This document shows positions 26,674 through 38,402 of a DNA stretch of 64,000 nucleotides, one piece after another. This DNA comes from Sinohyriopsis cumingii (lineage: Eukaryota > Mollusca > Bivalvia > Unionida > Unionidae). The stretch is from positions 56,721,219 to 56,785,218 of the forward strand of contig CM068835.1 in the NCBI GenBank assembly GCA_028554795.2, given 5' to 3'. Below the pieces are notes generated by a model that saw nothing but the letters and a program-made list of their open reading frames with translations, was not told the origin of the DNA and ran no database searches. The position numbers were made by a program, and so were the translations under genes. How positions within the stretch are numbered: position 1 is the stretch's first letter; each line of letters begins with the position of its first letter.

Positions 26674-27349
26674 AAAATATAAAAGAGTATCCGCATGCTT
26701 AGACCTATACGTATTGCTCTACAGTTTAGCTTTCAAATTGAAACTTCTAGTCTTAGATTGTTTCGAGTTAAAATAACTGCAAGCTACTTTTCTATATAAA
26801 CGAATCTGTTGATGCACACATCTTGCAGTGAACTCTATGTCTCTCTGTATGTTTGTTTGTCTATCTCTTTCTGTACATCCATCTCGGTGCAATATTCTTT
26901 GGAAACATCCTTGATTGGATCAAATCATTTGTACTGATAACGTTTACGACTGTAATCCGAAAATCTCGAGAAAACTACGCTTTGCAGAGACATTGACCCA
27001 CATGATGTGCTCTTAATTGTGCATACGTAGGGAAAGTCACCTAGTTTTTCGGTAAATAAGATTGACGAAAAAATGTTTTTTAAGCTTTATAACCGTTTTA
27101 GATGCCATACCAGGTGCTCTAAAGCTATTGAGTGGAGCAATTTTTTACGCTGCTTAATTGATATTCCATACAGGTAGTGAGCCAAGAATTAGGATAGTTT
27201 CGTTAACAATGACGATTGATTTATAATTCTATTGCAAAGAGACTGCGATTTTAACGAACCTTTTTTAACCATTAACTGACATTTCAAGGCAGACTTTGGT
27301 GCAAACCCCTACTTCCCACAGCCAGTTGCATCTAACGAATTGGAACTGA

Positions 27350-28150
27350 AATTTATGTTTCTAGTTCCAAAAGGGAGAGGCAGTAATACCAACTGGTAAG
27401 TAACTTTGTGGGAATAATTTGATCAAGTATGCGTCTTGGCAAGGATGAATGTTGAACCTTTTCCACTCCTGCACAACTTAAATACAGCTGACGTAAAATA
27501 AAACAATGGACGGAAAGATTGGACAGTATATTCACTTTGCACATTAACGCAGACATAGGTATATACAAGAGGGACAAGTTAACTAGTGCAGATGTAAAGG
27601 TTTTCAAACTTTTAGTCACTTTTGCAAGATCTTGGATGCAATGATAAATAGATGTCATCTGATGGTGTTGGAAGTAATCGGAAACACTGGAAAAGGACAA
27701 TACTTTAAAGATCAGAGAATTTCAGTATTGACGAGTGGGAGACTTTCAAATGTCATATTGTTCTGTAAGTGTAAATCTTTCGGTTTAAAGGGATGGGAAA
27801 ACATAGAAATTTCGATAAAGGTCAGTATGTATTAAAACTGACAAAAACAACTGGTTTGAAATGACTAAGGTACGTGTCTAGGGGTAATCGGCACTGATCA
27901 AGGGGTGCAAGTCGCAGAAAGATGAATAATAATGAAATAAAACCCAATACCTGGACCTGGAACGAAATATTTTGTAAAAAGATACCGTAAAATGACTGAG
28001 ACCACAAAGAAAAGGCACAACAGAAAAACACGAAGTAAGAGAAGCATCTGGAATTGAAAATATTTGTTCATGAAATTGGAAGATTGTCCTAATTGTATAT
28101 ATGATATATGTGGAACGATACCAATCTGGTTGTATTTTATCGACATTGTC
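27350..28150. pseudogene. Possible unassigned coding remnant
   Basis: The plus strand has fragments such as RMNVEPFPLLHNLNTADVK and then NNGRKDWTVYSLCTL (27.45-27.55 kb) and a 67-codon frame at 27632-27835; the minus strand also has long frames (115 codons at 27700-27353). Both cannot be real. The plus-strand text looks slightly more protein-like. No family is recognised. Confidence 0.2.
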
Positions 28151-29237
28151 ATTGATTATTGAATGCATCTTTCCATCCCCAATTATTTCCTTCTCAATTT
28201 GTTTTAGTCAATTACTACAAGATTGCAAGGTAATGTTATGGTTAGGATTATTTGTTTAATATTAATTCAATATGTTTATACTATATCTTTTGGGTGAATT
28301 ACTGCTCGAGTGTTACTTTCAACTCGTTTAACCCTCTCCTCTATTCTTAATGTCGCTGACCTTGCGGAGCTGAAAGTACACATGCACTGTATCAAACAAA
28401 TAGCAAAGAGGCTGGAGCTTGGTTGTACTCTAACTTCCAAAACCTGGAAGTTACAGTACGGTTTCTAGGCTCCTCCACCTAAGTTATCCTGAGTTCAGTA
28501 ATTTAAAGGGGTCCGACCACCAATGCACTTTCAACGGCCCATATTATAAACTGATATTGCGGAATGCAATGATTTTCGAAAATTATATGGTACAAAAGCT
28601 TCACGACAGTCACCAGACCAAATCAAAAGTTTATGAAGGGATCATCAAAATACATGGAGAAGAAAGAGGTTAAAATATCCACAAATATGAGAAAAAAGGA
28701 GATAAACTCTAATCACCGTTTATTCGATTAGAATACACTAAATAATAAATATGTACATAATAAATGCGAATGGCTAACCTATAAAGTAAACATCAAACAT
28801 ATTTATAAAAAAATGTAGCAGCCACACATATAGAGCACAATATGAAACACGAATAAACCCCAAACGGATACTTAGAACTATAAAAGTTCACTCTAAAATC
28901 CCATCTACATAATAAAACATAGAAAACCCAAATGAATTCGAGAACGTCGATGAATTATCGAATTTTCACCAAATCCCATATATTATAATTGTATGAACAC
29001 GTCCGTAAAAGACGAAGAAACGTGAATCACGATATAAATATTTCATCGATACCGCTTTCTACAAAATCGGCATAATGTTGTGTCAACACTATTTGTGTGT
29101 TCTGTCCCAATTTAATATTTTCATTATTCCGAAAAATGCATCTCTCAGTCGTATTGGAATGTTTTGTGAGGCAAACATACTGCAATGATAACACCAGATG
29201 CATCTATGTTTACTTAAATATTATCTATATGTATTGG

Positions 29238-29238
<1 letters not shown>

Positions 29239-29333
<95 letters not shown>

Positions 29334-29355
29334 GTGTGTGTGTGTGTGTGTGTGT
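29239..29355. repeat. (AT)n(GT)n compound microsatellite
   Basis: AT units to about 29331, then GT units. Confidence 0.95.
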
Positions 29356-30102
29356 ATACATGGATGCACGTTTAGTAAATTAATACGTTTTCTTAAATAT
29401 GTGTAGTACGCGCATCGCGTGTGTTGGTTAGATCGTATATGAGTGAGTAACTGAGTTTGGAAAATATCTTGGTACATAAAAATTATTTGTATTTGTTCAA
29501 ACATTTAATTATTACCAATCTACATAACCACTACCAACCAGCCTTTTCTGACCCTAGTATATAGTTGTGCAAGTTTTCCTTAGCCTTCCAAGGGAAGTAA
29601 CCAAACTATAAACTCATTGATATCAGTTTACGAATTATTTTTACCTTTGTTTTGTTTTGTTTTTTATTCCCAGGGGAATACATCCTTGAACATGATCAAA
29701 CGAAAATGAAGTGCTATTAGCATTGAAGAAAAATTTAAGGTTTCTATTTAGTATTGCTTTCAATCTATAATTACATTCGCATGATATAAGTATCTAATAT
29801 AGATATGGAATATACGTAAATTATTCTGAAGGACGGAAACTGCAGCTTTTCAATGTATTTAAAACATGATTATGTTCATGATCGATTACGAATTAGAAAA
29901 GGCTATGTACATTACTATGATCTCGTACGTTGCCATATTTGTTTCAGATCAACTTTCGTAATTCTTGGACGCATTGAACTGCAAAATGGCTAATATGAAA
30001 CATCAATAATAATATCAAGAATATAGCACATAACATAAATAGAAAAGCATAGGTCTTCTGCGCCCAGTGTATATTTACTCTTAGAGTTATAAAGCATCTA
30101 CA

Positions 30103-30176
<74 letters not shown>
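30103..30176. repeat. (AT)n microsatellite
   Basis: Uninterrupted array. Confidence 0.95.
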
Positions 30177-30179
<3 letters not shown>

Positions 30180-30748
30180 CTTTGTATAATAGCATTGATA
30201 TTAACTTTAGCCTTCATTAATTTAATATAATTTAATATAATTTCTTTATTTAGTTTCAACGAATTTAATTTAGTTTAATATCATATAACATTATATTCAT
30301 GTTAATTTTCAGAGAAAGATTCCCAGAACCGAAGACTAACAAAATACTTTATTTAGCAGTAATAACACCTCAATCATTTAGAACATAACTTTTGCGCATA
30401 TTTGAGCGTGTACCGAAATACAATATATCCGATTTTACAAGGCTAAAGTAGAGTTTGAATCTGATGTATAGAGGCATTTTGCCCGAGTCAATGCATTGCG
30501 GTAGCTGATTTTACGTAAAGAGGCACTTTAAGCCCGTTATTTACATAAAAAATCAAGGCACACTTAAGCTGATTCATTTAATTAGTTGTATAGTCCTTCG
30601 TCCAACATCCTGGTAAAATTAGCAGTTCACAGCCAGAACAACCACTGCTTGACTTCCCCATGCAATTAATCCCATGTCACAATGCTAATTTATAATATTT
30701 ACCCCATTTAAACTCATTTCACGTGAATATAAGACATCTGTATGATAG

Positions 30749-30774
30749 ATATTATTATTATTATTATTATTATT
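30749..30774. repeat. (ATT)n microsatellite
   Basis: About eight trinucleotide units. Confidence 0.9.
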
Positions 30775-31520
30775 ACACCACACATATACATGCAGCCGTT
30801 CCAGGATCAAAGATTAGAAATTTTAAGAAGTAGTAAATATGTTGATCAGTCAGGAATGACCCATGAAATTTTAAAACAATGAATTTCTATTTCGGATTCT
30901 GAAGGATCACGATTTTTGGGATAAGTAAATACAACAAATAAAAAAGTATATCTTAGACAAAGGGTCTGAAAGCATTACTTGTAAGTATTTACGCGTACAA
31001 TCTGATTTATAATTAAACATATCACTAAAATAAAATTCAGGCAAATAAAATATTACGGAACACTGTTCTCTTTATCGACATTGAATTAAAAGGTAAAACT
31101 TAACGGTTTATTAAAAATGGCTTATACTTGAAATGGTCAATATAAAATTGGGAAATATGTTTGAATTATGTTACTGTATTTTTTGTTAAACTTGAACCAC
31201 TATTACATGGAAAACAATTAAATTGACTACCCCTAGTAACGATATGGTGATGATGATTAACGTCCGCATATCTTTAACTCAAGTGAGATGAACATTTATC
31301 ACAGAAAGAACTTACGAACACATCGGGGACTCAATTATCTTTTTTACAACTGCTAGTACTACTACTACTGTACAACTAATTCAACTTATTCACAGACGCA
31401 TTTTAGTTCACATCCTTTTGCATGTATTATGTGATTAAATATAAGGACGTGGGAAGGTAGAGTGCCCCTGTGTACTGGTCAACACCGTTATCATCATTAT
31501 TGTCATCAGAATGTATCTGA

Positions 31521-31836
31521 CCGCTCCGGTGACTTAGTGGTTAGAGCGTCTGCCTCGGATGCGGGAGGTCGTGGGTTCTATCCCCGGCCGAGTCATGCCA
31601 AAGACTTACAAAAATGGTACTAACAGCTGCCTCGCTTGGCCCTAAGCATTAAGAGGTTAGCGTTGGTCGGCCTGGTGTCAGGATAATGTGACTGGGTTGG
31701 GCATCATGCTACATGTTTGCGGTTTGATGCCCCAGTGCAAGACATCACTATAAACTGCCATACTGCAGAATATCGTAGCTTTATGACTGATTTTGTTTTT
31801 AAAGCTACGTTAAAAATCTTAATCACACACACACAC
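31521..31836 (+). mobile_element. tRNA-derived SINE, family A, copy 1
   Basis: The head has an A box (TAGTGGTTAGAGCGTC) and a B box (GTGGGTTCTATCCCC), followed by a body shared with 34545-34860 (CTGCCTCGCTTGGC, GGCCTGGTGT, GATAATGTGACTGGGT, CACTATAAACTGCCA) and a tail ending in ACGTTAAAAATC and (AC)n. The body resembles the conserved central domain of widespread invertebrate SINEs; this family placement is from memory of the pattern. Confidence 0.85.
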
Positions 31837-33073
31837 TATCACTGAATTGATACTTCCATACACCATAGACACTGTCACAACCCTAACAGTCAGTGTTATT
31901 CACATCAGGTTATTGTGCACTGCCATACTATGTTGCTGTACTTTCTGCACTATAGTACACAACATGGTATAAATCTAGTGCACTGCTCCTGAGCGATTAA
32001 TGCACATTGGTGTAATGTTTCCTTTAGGGCGTTCATCAGTCCGTTGCAAGTTTCAGCTTGTTATTGGAGTTCCTTTTTTCTTGACTATGCACCATCTCGT
32101 AATATATACACGATTCAGGTGTCTTCAATGTATCAATAATTGTATAGCACGTCAACCCGTTTCAGACGCGTTTATCTAGAGTTCGCTAGTTTTGTATTAT
32201 CCAAACATGTATCATTACTAATTCCAATCTATTGCCTTGCACTCACTGTTCGTCTGACCTTTCGTCGTTAAAATGTAACAAAGTATGCATTTTTATATCA
32301 TTAAAGGGCGGCGCTCCTTTCATAACCTGATGCTTTTAATCTGAAAGGTCCTCAAAGCCTGTGATCGAATAGCATAAACGTGGAACTGAAGGGAAAGACA
32401 GGTGACAATAGAAAGGGCTTACTTCCTGGAACTTTTCGATTTGAAATGCGTGTATATCTATGAAGCCATAATGAAATGTTATATGAAAATCTGCAAACAA
32501 ACTTCAAATTGGTTGATGTCGAATACCTGTATGTAATAGCTAGTATTTATGCACACAGCCAGACGATGCATTCAAAGTGAATGAGGGTTATTGTATGAGA
32601 AATTGCGAATGTAACTCTGTAGTTGAAAAATCGTGCTCTACACATCTCCTCCGATACGAGGTCATACCTTTTTGAATTAAAAGATTATAAATCACATTAC
32701 AACTTTTAATTTTCTGAAAGTGAAAAACCTCATTATATCGTCACTAACGAACAGTGTTTGAAAGGCTACCAAATATAAGTGGACCAGAAGTTCTAAAGGT
32801 CACCAGAAGTTATCTCAGTGCCCGTGAAATGTCCGTAATGTTGGGAATCAGGATTTTAATCAGACTGGGAATCAAAATGGAGCAACATGGCAATATACTT
32901 TACTACAATTGCTTCATCATGACGTGTTGATCCGCGGTTAAACTCCAACTAACCAATCACACAATATTTGATTTCGTACACTTAGGCAAAGCAATTAAAG
33001 ACCGAATTTGTAAGCACTAAACTTCCACTAGTGGATGCACCGATTTAGTAACCAAATTATAAACGAATTATAC

Positions 33074-33298
33074 TGCTGTTGTTGGTTGATTTAACGCCAT
33101 TTTTCAGAACACAATAGGTTATACATGGCGGTCATTTTAACTGGGGGAGGAAGAACCACCCACACACAGGAAGCTACTGGCAAGCTTACTCGCATACCAC
33201 ACTGGCCGAGCCCGACATTCAAACCACGCGGACAGAGGTGGGATGGCAGTGTTTGGTAAAGACGAGAGCTTCAGACCACTCGGCCGCTCGGGGCCCTG
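33074..33298 (-). mobile_element. tRNA-derived SINE, family B, in the IAP 3' UTR
   Basis: On the minus strand it starts GGGCCCCGAGCGGCCGAGTG (A-box region), has a B-box-like GTGGTTTGAATGTC about 65 bp later, and ends CTGAAAAATGGCGTTAAATC then AACCAACAAC. It begins 21 bp downstream of the IAP stop codon in the same orientation. The same head and tail words appear at 6262-6525 and 56100-56240. Confidence 0.75.
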
Positions 33299-33318
33299 AT
33301 GAAGTCAATGCTGTTTTC

Positions 33319-33518
33319 TCAAATCACGTATGTTTTAATTTTTTCACTGATCTTCTTATAACAAAGAGGACAGATAGATGCTTTAACAGAGCAATGCGAA
33401 CACAGGCAGAGGTGCGTGCATGGTAACAATAAAATATCTCTTTTGGCCACTCTACACTCAACACATTGCATACTTTGCCGAAGTCGTTCATTCTCTTGGA
33501 TGAGACGTTGCATAGGAT
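33319..33518 (-). CDS. IAP terminal exon: C-terminal RING finger
   Basis: The acceptor is tcctttacag|AT and the stop codon is at 33319-33321. It begins DPMQRLIQENERLRQSMQ, a short helical lead-in, then CVECRVAKRDILLLPCTHLC and LCSHC, CPLC: a C3HC4 RING with the spacing used by IAP E3 ligases (CxxC, CxHxxxCxxC, CPxC). As in other IAPs the RING is close to the C-terminus (last residues KIKTYVI). The terminal IAP residues normally help RING dimerisation; this tail is compatible but not clearly conserved. A SINE starts 21 bp after the stop. Confidence 0.92.
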
Positions 33519-34544
33519 CTGTAAAGGAAAAAGAGAAATTATTTTACAGTCTGAAACGGCAGATCAGGCTTAAACAATTCGTAATTTTGAGCGAACATCA
33601 AGTGTTTCCTCTTTCTCTGTAAGAAAATAATTGTCATCAGACTGTTTCATATTTTAAAACATATATGTTAAAGTGATGAGGAGTAAAACAAAAATCGATG
33701 ACAGTTGAAAGTCAATCCAATACTGGGCCATTGAATGTTATCATAACCCAATAAAAATGGCGAGTATTTAAATGTATACTTAACCATATCCAATTATTGT
33801 TTGCAGTCATACAGCAATTCGTGTATTCCATTACCAAATAAATAAAGACCGATCAATGTTTATATACCACAGTAAGACAATAAATTCGGTCCCATGAAGA
33901 AATATAGCAAATATTCCTCTGAAAAACTAAAACTAAAATAATTATCAAGTTCACGTCATTTTGTAATTATGTATTTATATAGTTTGCTGTAAAACAGAAC
34001 AATCGTGGCTACATAAGGCCAAGTAAAAATTAACTAGTAATTAAATGCACTAATCATTTTTTTTATTGTGGCTATTTTGAAAGCAGAAATGTGTCATTTT
34101 CTACACTGACACGTGCATTAAAAGCATGTTATAATAGTGAATAATTGTAAAACAAGAGACCAATGTGGTGGGAAATCAATCGCATGACTAATTATTGCCT
34201 ATTAGCTAAATTGAAGAGCAATAGGCCAGGTAATGTCACTTACTAGGAAGTAGTCCGAAAAGTTGGCTGTCAAAAATTAACAGTTTGATATTTAAACTTT
34301 TCTTTGTAAAATACCATTTAGCAGAATTTGATTCATAGCATCCAACTAAGTTTAAAATGTGGCTCATGGAAAACTTTAACGTTTAAAATGGCTGTTCTGA
34401 TGATTGACGTCGCTACATCGATAAAACCATAACTCTGTATTTGTAATTTACAATATATTTATTTATGCACCGTATATAAGAAAAATAAACATAGCATCGT
34501 TCTTGACAGTTTTAAATTTTAACAAATAGGGACAAAGTTCCAAA

Positions 34545-34860
34545 CCGCTCCATTGACATAGTGGTTAGAGCGTCCGCCTCGGGTGTGGGAGATCGTGGGT
34601 TCGATCCCCGACCGAGTAATACCAAAGACTTACAAAAATGGTATTAACAGGTGCCTCGCTTGGCGCTCAGCATTAAGAGTTTAGTGTTAGGACTGGTCGG
34701 CCTGGTGTCGGGATAATGTGACTGGGTGGGACATCATGCTACATGTCTGCGGCATGATGCCCCAGTGCTAGACAACACTATAAACTGCCACACTGCAGAC
34801 ATCGTAGCGATATGACTGAAAAATGTTGCACGCTACGTTAAAAATCACACACAAACACAC
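34545..34860 (+). mobile_element. tRNA-derived SINE, family A, copy 2, with target duplication
   Basis: This copy has the same structure as 31521-31836 but an unmutated B box (GGTTCGATCCC). AAAGTTCCA lies just before it (34534-34542) and is repeated just after its (CA)-rich tail (34861-34869), a 9-bp target duplication. It lies in the last IAP intron. Confidence 0.9.
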
Positions 34861-35967
34861 AAAGTTCCACATTTTTCAGATTTATTTTGTTCCAGTCGAC
34901 CAATGAGATTAAAAGTTAATAGGAGTGCCAGCAAGATGACCTAACAATCAAGGCGTGACAAGAATTGCCAAATAGCTTCTCAAAATATGTTGTGTAAAGG
35001 TTTCTCTTTTTTTATTGCAATGTGTTGTAATTTGTACGGATCTGATAGACGTAGAAAATATAATCTTTCCTGGTTTTAACATATTTAGTTTGCTAAATTA
35101 TGTAAAAACGGTGTGGCTACGAGATCTCAGTTAAGCCATTTGTATGCATTAAATTTGGTCCGATTTTGTTGCAGAGTTTTTGAGAAGGATTCATTTAAAG
35201 ATGCTTCTGCCTTTAGCAAGAGCTGGCATACCTGATGGCAAAATGATATAATTTAAAAAACAAATTTTGGTAGTCTTTTAAAAGGCCAATAAGTGTTAAG
35301 TACATCCATAGTATAGAATATCTTTCTGATGTCCCTTGATGCTTGTTCTTTTTAATGGCGTCACCTTCGTGTGTACACATGTCAAGTGACTAAATGCAGG
35401 GCTGAAGGCTGTGACATTTAGTGAAACTTTATCAAATGGCTGTTGAAAACAAATGTGGCTAAAGATTTGTTTGTCAACCTCAAACAGCTTCCTTGTCTGT
35501 CGGTGATTAGGTAACAATTATTTACGTCCGAAAGAATGTATACCATATGTTTACAATGTGGTTAAAGCCTGTTTAAATATCTTTTCGAAAGTAATTAAAA
35601 TAATTTGTAATATTGATCATTTGTGAATGGAAAGTGGTTTCAGGTATAAAACTGTGAAGGCATTGGTTTATCTGTTTTACTCACGAAGAAGTGTTATAAA
35701 GAGTTTTATACTTTTTGTTTCAACTTAAAATGTATCAAAGTAAAGTTACGGATGCGAGGAACACAATGCAAGGATATCGGGGCCTTGATGTCAAACCGTA
35801 CGTTGCAACTACTGCAAAACGAATGACGTTCGTCCCATGGTAAAAAGGTTGAGTAAGCATCTAACATAATGAAATGCATTAGCTTTGTAACGATTCATCT
35901 GATGAATGAATTAAACCAATAAAGGTGTTTTAAGGATATAAAACGTATATACAAAGTTCCTTCCAGC

Positions 35968-35973
35968 TAAACC
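35968..35973. repeat. Left target-site duplication of the Polinton
   Basis: TAAACC immediately precedes the element and is repeated exactly at 49051-49056. Six-base duplications are characteristic of Polinton/Maverick integration. Confidence 0.85.
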
Positions 35974-36240
35974 AACAGCAGAGAGGGTGAACAGAACTTT
36001 TGCTGAAACATTTGCTTAAAATGAAAGCTTCTTACGAAATGTAACACATAAGGTCACTAACGCTAAACCAAAGCCTCTAACTTACCGAGAGTTTCTCTAA
36101 CTGGGTTAGTGTTTTTTTTTCACTTTATCTTTTGTCGTTTGTGTTTTTCTAAACGTGTATGTGTGTTGTCGTTTACCCACAGGATGTTTCATTGAGGTCT
36201 CACCCTCTCTGCTACTATAATTAAATCATTTTTATATCAA
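35974..36240. repeat. Left terminal inverted repeat of the Polinton
   Basis: It matches the reverse complement of 48783-49050 along its whole length, by eye about three quarters identical, with the best block around CCAAAGCCTCTAAC and GAGAGTTTCTCTAA. Inside it, AGCAGAGAGGGTGA at 35977-35990 has its exact reverse complement at 36200-36213. The ATPase stop codon falls just inside its inner end. Confidence 0.9.
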
Positions 36241-36906
36241 CCAAATATTTTATCAAGATCTACACGATATCTTGTTCCAGGATTGTGCAAAGTTATTGCT
36301 ATAAATCCGTGTGGAGAAGATTGTGATTTTGAAAAGAAATTATTTGAACTTAATCATGTCCATATCCCCACTACACCACGTCTGATGAATATTTCGTAGA
36401 GTATGTGTGTCAACTCCATTAAATACAACTAAAATATTACAGTTATCTCTGATCACTTTAGATATTTATGTATATCTTTGAGTAACATAAATTACATCAG
36501 TATTTTTATGCCTACCTCGAGAAAATAGTCTTGCTGGATTTGTTTCTTTGTCCAGCATTACGTCGTCGTATAATACGAGAGTATTAATAAATCCATATAA
36601 TTCATCTACGGACGGTGCTTCATCAATATCAGTTATAAAATTAATAATGTCGTCATCATCTTCTTTTTATAATTTTGCATTTTCATTAAACATTTTAAGT
36701 ACATCGTAGCATCTCTGATCATCAACTGATGGTGCAACTAAATATACCTTGTCCCACTTTCACCATCTCATTATCACATTAAGTAATAATTGTGTTTTAC
36801 CTGATCCGGAAGGACCTATGATTATCATTCTGATAGAATTCGGTAATGCTGAAACATGTTTTACTGGGTCTTGCTTTCGTGTCGCTGAGAAATCAATGAC
36901 ATCCAT
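36237..36906 (-). pseudogene. Packaging ATPase (FtsK/HerA, A32-like) of the Polinton, broken
   Basis: The ATPase would pump the genome into the capsid. From the ATG at 36906 the frame runs through SIRMIIIGPSGSGKTQLL, an intact Walker A P-loop about 30 codons in. After a stop at 36760 coding continues in shifted frames: LVLYDDVMLDKE is a Walker B-type segment with the acidic pair, followed by ARLFSRGRHKNTDVIYVTQR, the sensor-like region of viral packaging ATPases. The reading ends at about 36237 with NPGTRYRVDLDKIFG and a stop. The usual length is 200-250 residues, which fits. It starts 15 bp from the divergently oriented PLA2 gene. Confidence 0.88.
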
Positions 36907-36920
36907 GTTGTAGAAATATA

Positions 36921-37372
36921 ATGAATAATATGAATCTATATTGTGTTCGATGTAGAGCATCCACCCCAACAAGTAGATTGACAACAATACTAACAAAAAA
37001 TAAAAGTCATGCACTTACAGGTAAATGTGTAAAATGTGGTACCAAAAAATATAAATTTATTTATACCAGTACAATCGGTGGTGAAATCGATATTTTATTA
37101 GGAAAATTGCCAGGAACTCTTGGGCTAAATACCCAAGAGAAAAACATCTTCCAGGATATAAAAATTGTGGTCCTGGAACTCGACTTGATATTTGACTTGA
37201 TAACCAAATTCAACCAAGACCTGGTGAATATCCAATACATAAAATTGATAAAGCGTGTCATATTCATGATGTTGCGTATAAACAGAATGATTTACAAAAA
37301 AGATATATTGTAGATATGGAATTAATTCATGCATTAAATTCCATAAAAGATTTATCTTTTAAAATTTTTTAG
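36921..37372 (+). pseudogene. Zinc-ribbon plus phospholipase A2-domain virion protein, broken
   Basis: The frame starts with ATG at 36921. The N-terminal part has two cysteine pairs (CVRC and CVKC, about 26 residues apart) and a basic stretch, a zinc-ribbon pattern. From 37145, in another frame, the sequence reads HLPGYKNCGPGTRLD, the calcium-binding loop of parvovirus VP1-type PLA2, and then PGEYPIHKIDKACHIHDVAY, which holds the HD catalytic pair and the following Tyr. A stop separates the two halves (after LDI) and a frameshift separates the zinc part. In parvoviruses this domain breaches the endosomal membrane during entry; the same role here is inferred. The gene ends at 37372. Confidence 0.85.
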
Positions 37373-37450
37373 CTATATTGGCAATAAAATCTGCGATGAA
37401 AGGAAAATTATTATTCTGAACCGGTAATTAATCAACCAATTATTGAAATA

Positions 37451-38402
37451 ATGGAATCGATTTATTATAGCCCAAAATGATATTGGTGGTGTAGATAAGC
37501 AATTAGTAAACCTGCTCATGCAAATGTCACACGTTCGTTTCCTGAAACGTGGTTAGCACGACAGGTAATATGGCAAATGTACCTACCACAACAAAAACAA
37601 ATTCAACATGCACGTTTTGATGTCAGCACTCCTAATGAAGTTCATCAAGCAAATATTTTATTTTTACCACATGATGCAATTAAAATTGGAAGACGTCAAG
37701 TAACATAAAAATACGCGTTGACTTTTGTTGACGTTGCAAGTAGACATAAAGAAGCAGAACCACTATTAAATAAAACAGCTGCTGAACGTTTTTCTGCTCT
37801 TGAACGAATTTATCAACGAGGACCCTTACGATGGCCACAACTATTACAGGTTGATCCTGGCAAAGAATTTCGTGGTTCAGTATCACCTCTGATGAAAAAT
37901 TATGATGTCAGAATTAGACGAGAATATACTGCAATTCATCGTGATCAGGCAATTGTTGAATGATTTAGTCGAACACTTGCAGAGCGGTATTTGGAAAAGG
38001 AAATAATTCAAGATACGAGATCTCGTGAATTGGTTCCAAGATCACCAAGTGTGATAGCTGCGTTAAATAATGAAATTACTCGTGCACCTGCCATGAAAAC
38101 TCATTGATGCGATTACAAGAAAACAACATATACCAATACAACGAAATATTTTTTCAAACCAAGCAGTATTAGGTAATGTGACTGTATGATATTTATATGA
38201 ACCCAGTGAACTTGAAGGTGGTAAAAAAGAGCGACTGGTCCTATTTGGAGTATTACGAAACATAATATATCTAGCGTGGTAAGATCCACGGTTAGACCTG
38301 CAATCTACAGAATAGATTCAACAGCTCCTCAACGTGGATTCGTATGCGAGCAAGTACAAGTAATTCCTGAAGACACACAATTACCACCGCATTCACTTTT
38401 GT
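37451..38402 (+). pseudogene. Polinton integrase (rve family), broken
   Basis: It inserts the element's DNA into the host genome. The best stretch lies between 37540 and 37965 with RFDVSTPNEVHQANILFLPH, then KYALTFVDVASRHKEAEPLL, then LLQVDPGKEFRG and IHRDQAIVE. These give the core fold around the D,D-35-E triad. The first catalytic Asp, expected in HQAD, is Asn here (HQAN); the second Asp (VDPGKEF) and Glu (AIVE) remain, but a stop follows the Glu directly. Another stop lies between the HDAIK and KYALT segments. A C-terminal part continues to the stop near 38402. It is convergent with the polymerase-helicase-HNH gene. Confidence 0.92.

Larger units (their letters stand above)
28160..31510. 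other. Noncoding stretch with microsatellites
   Basis: Apart from the AT and ATT arrays I see no gene; a SINE begins at its right end. Confidence 0.5.

Noticed and set aside
31521..31600. A tRNA gene
   Set aside because: A and B boxes are present, but it is the head of a SINE repeated at 34545 with the same body.
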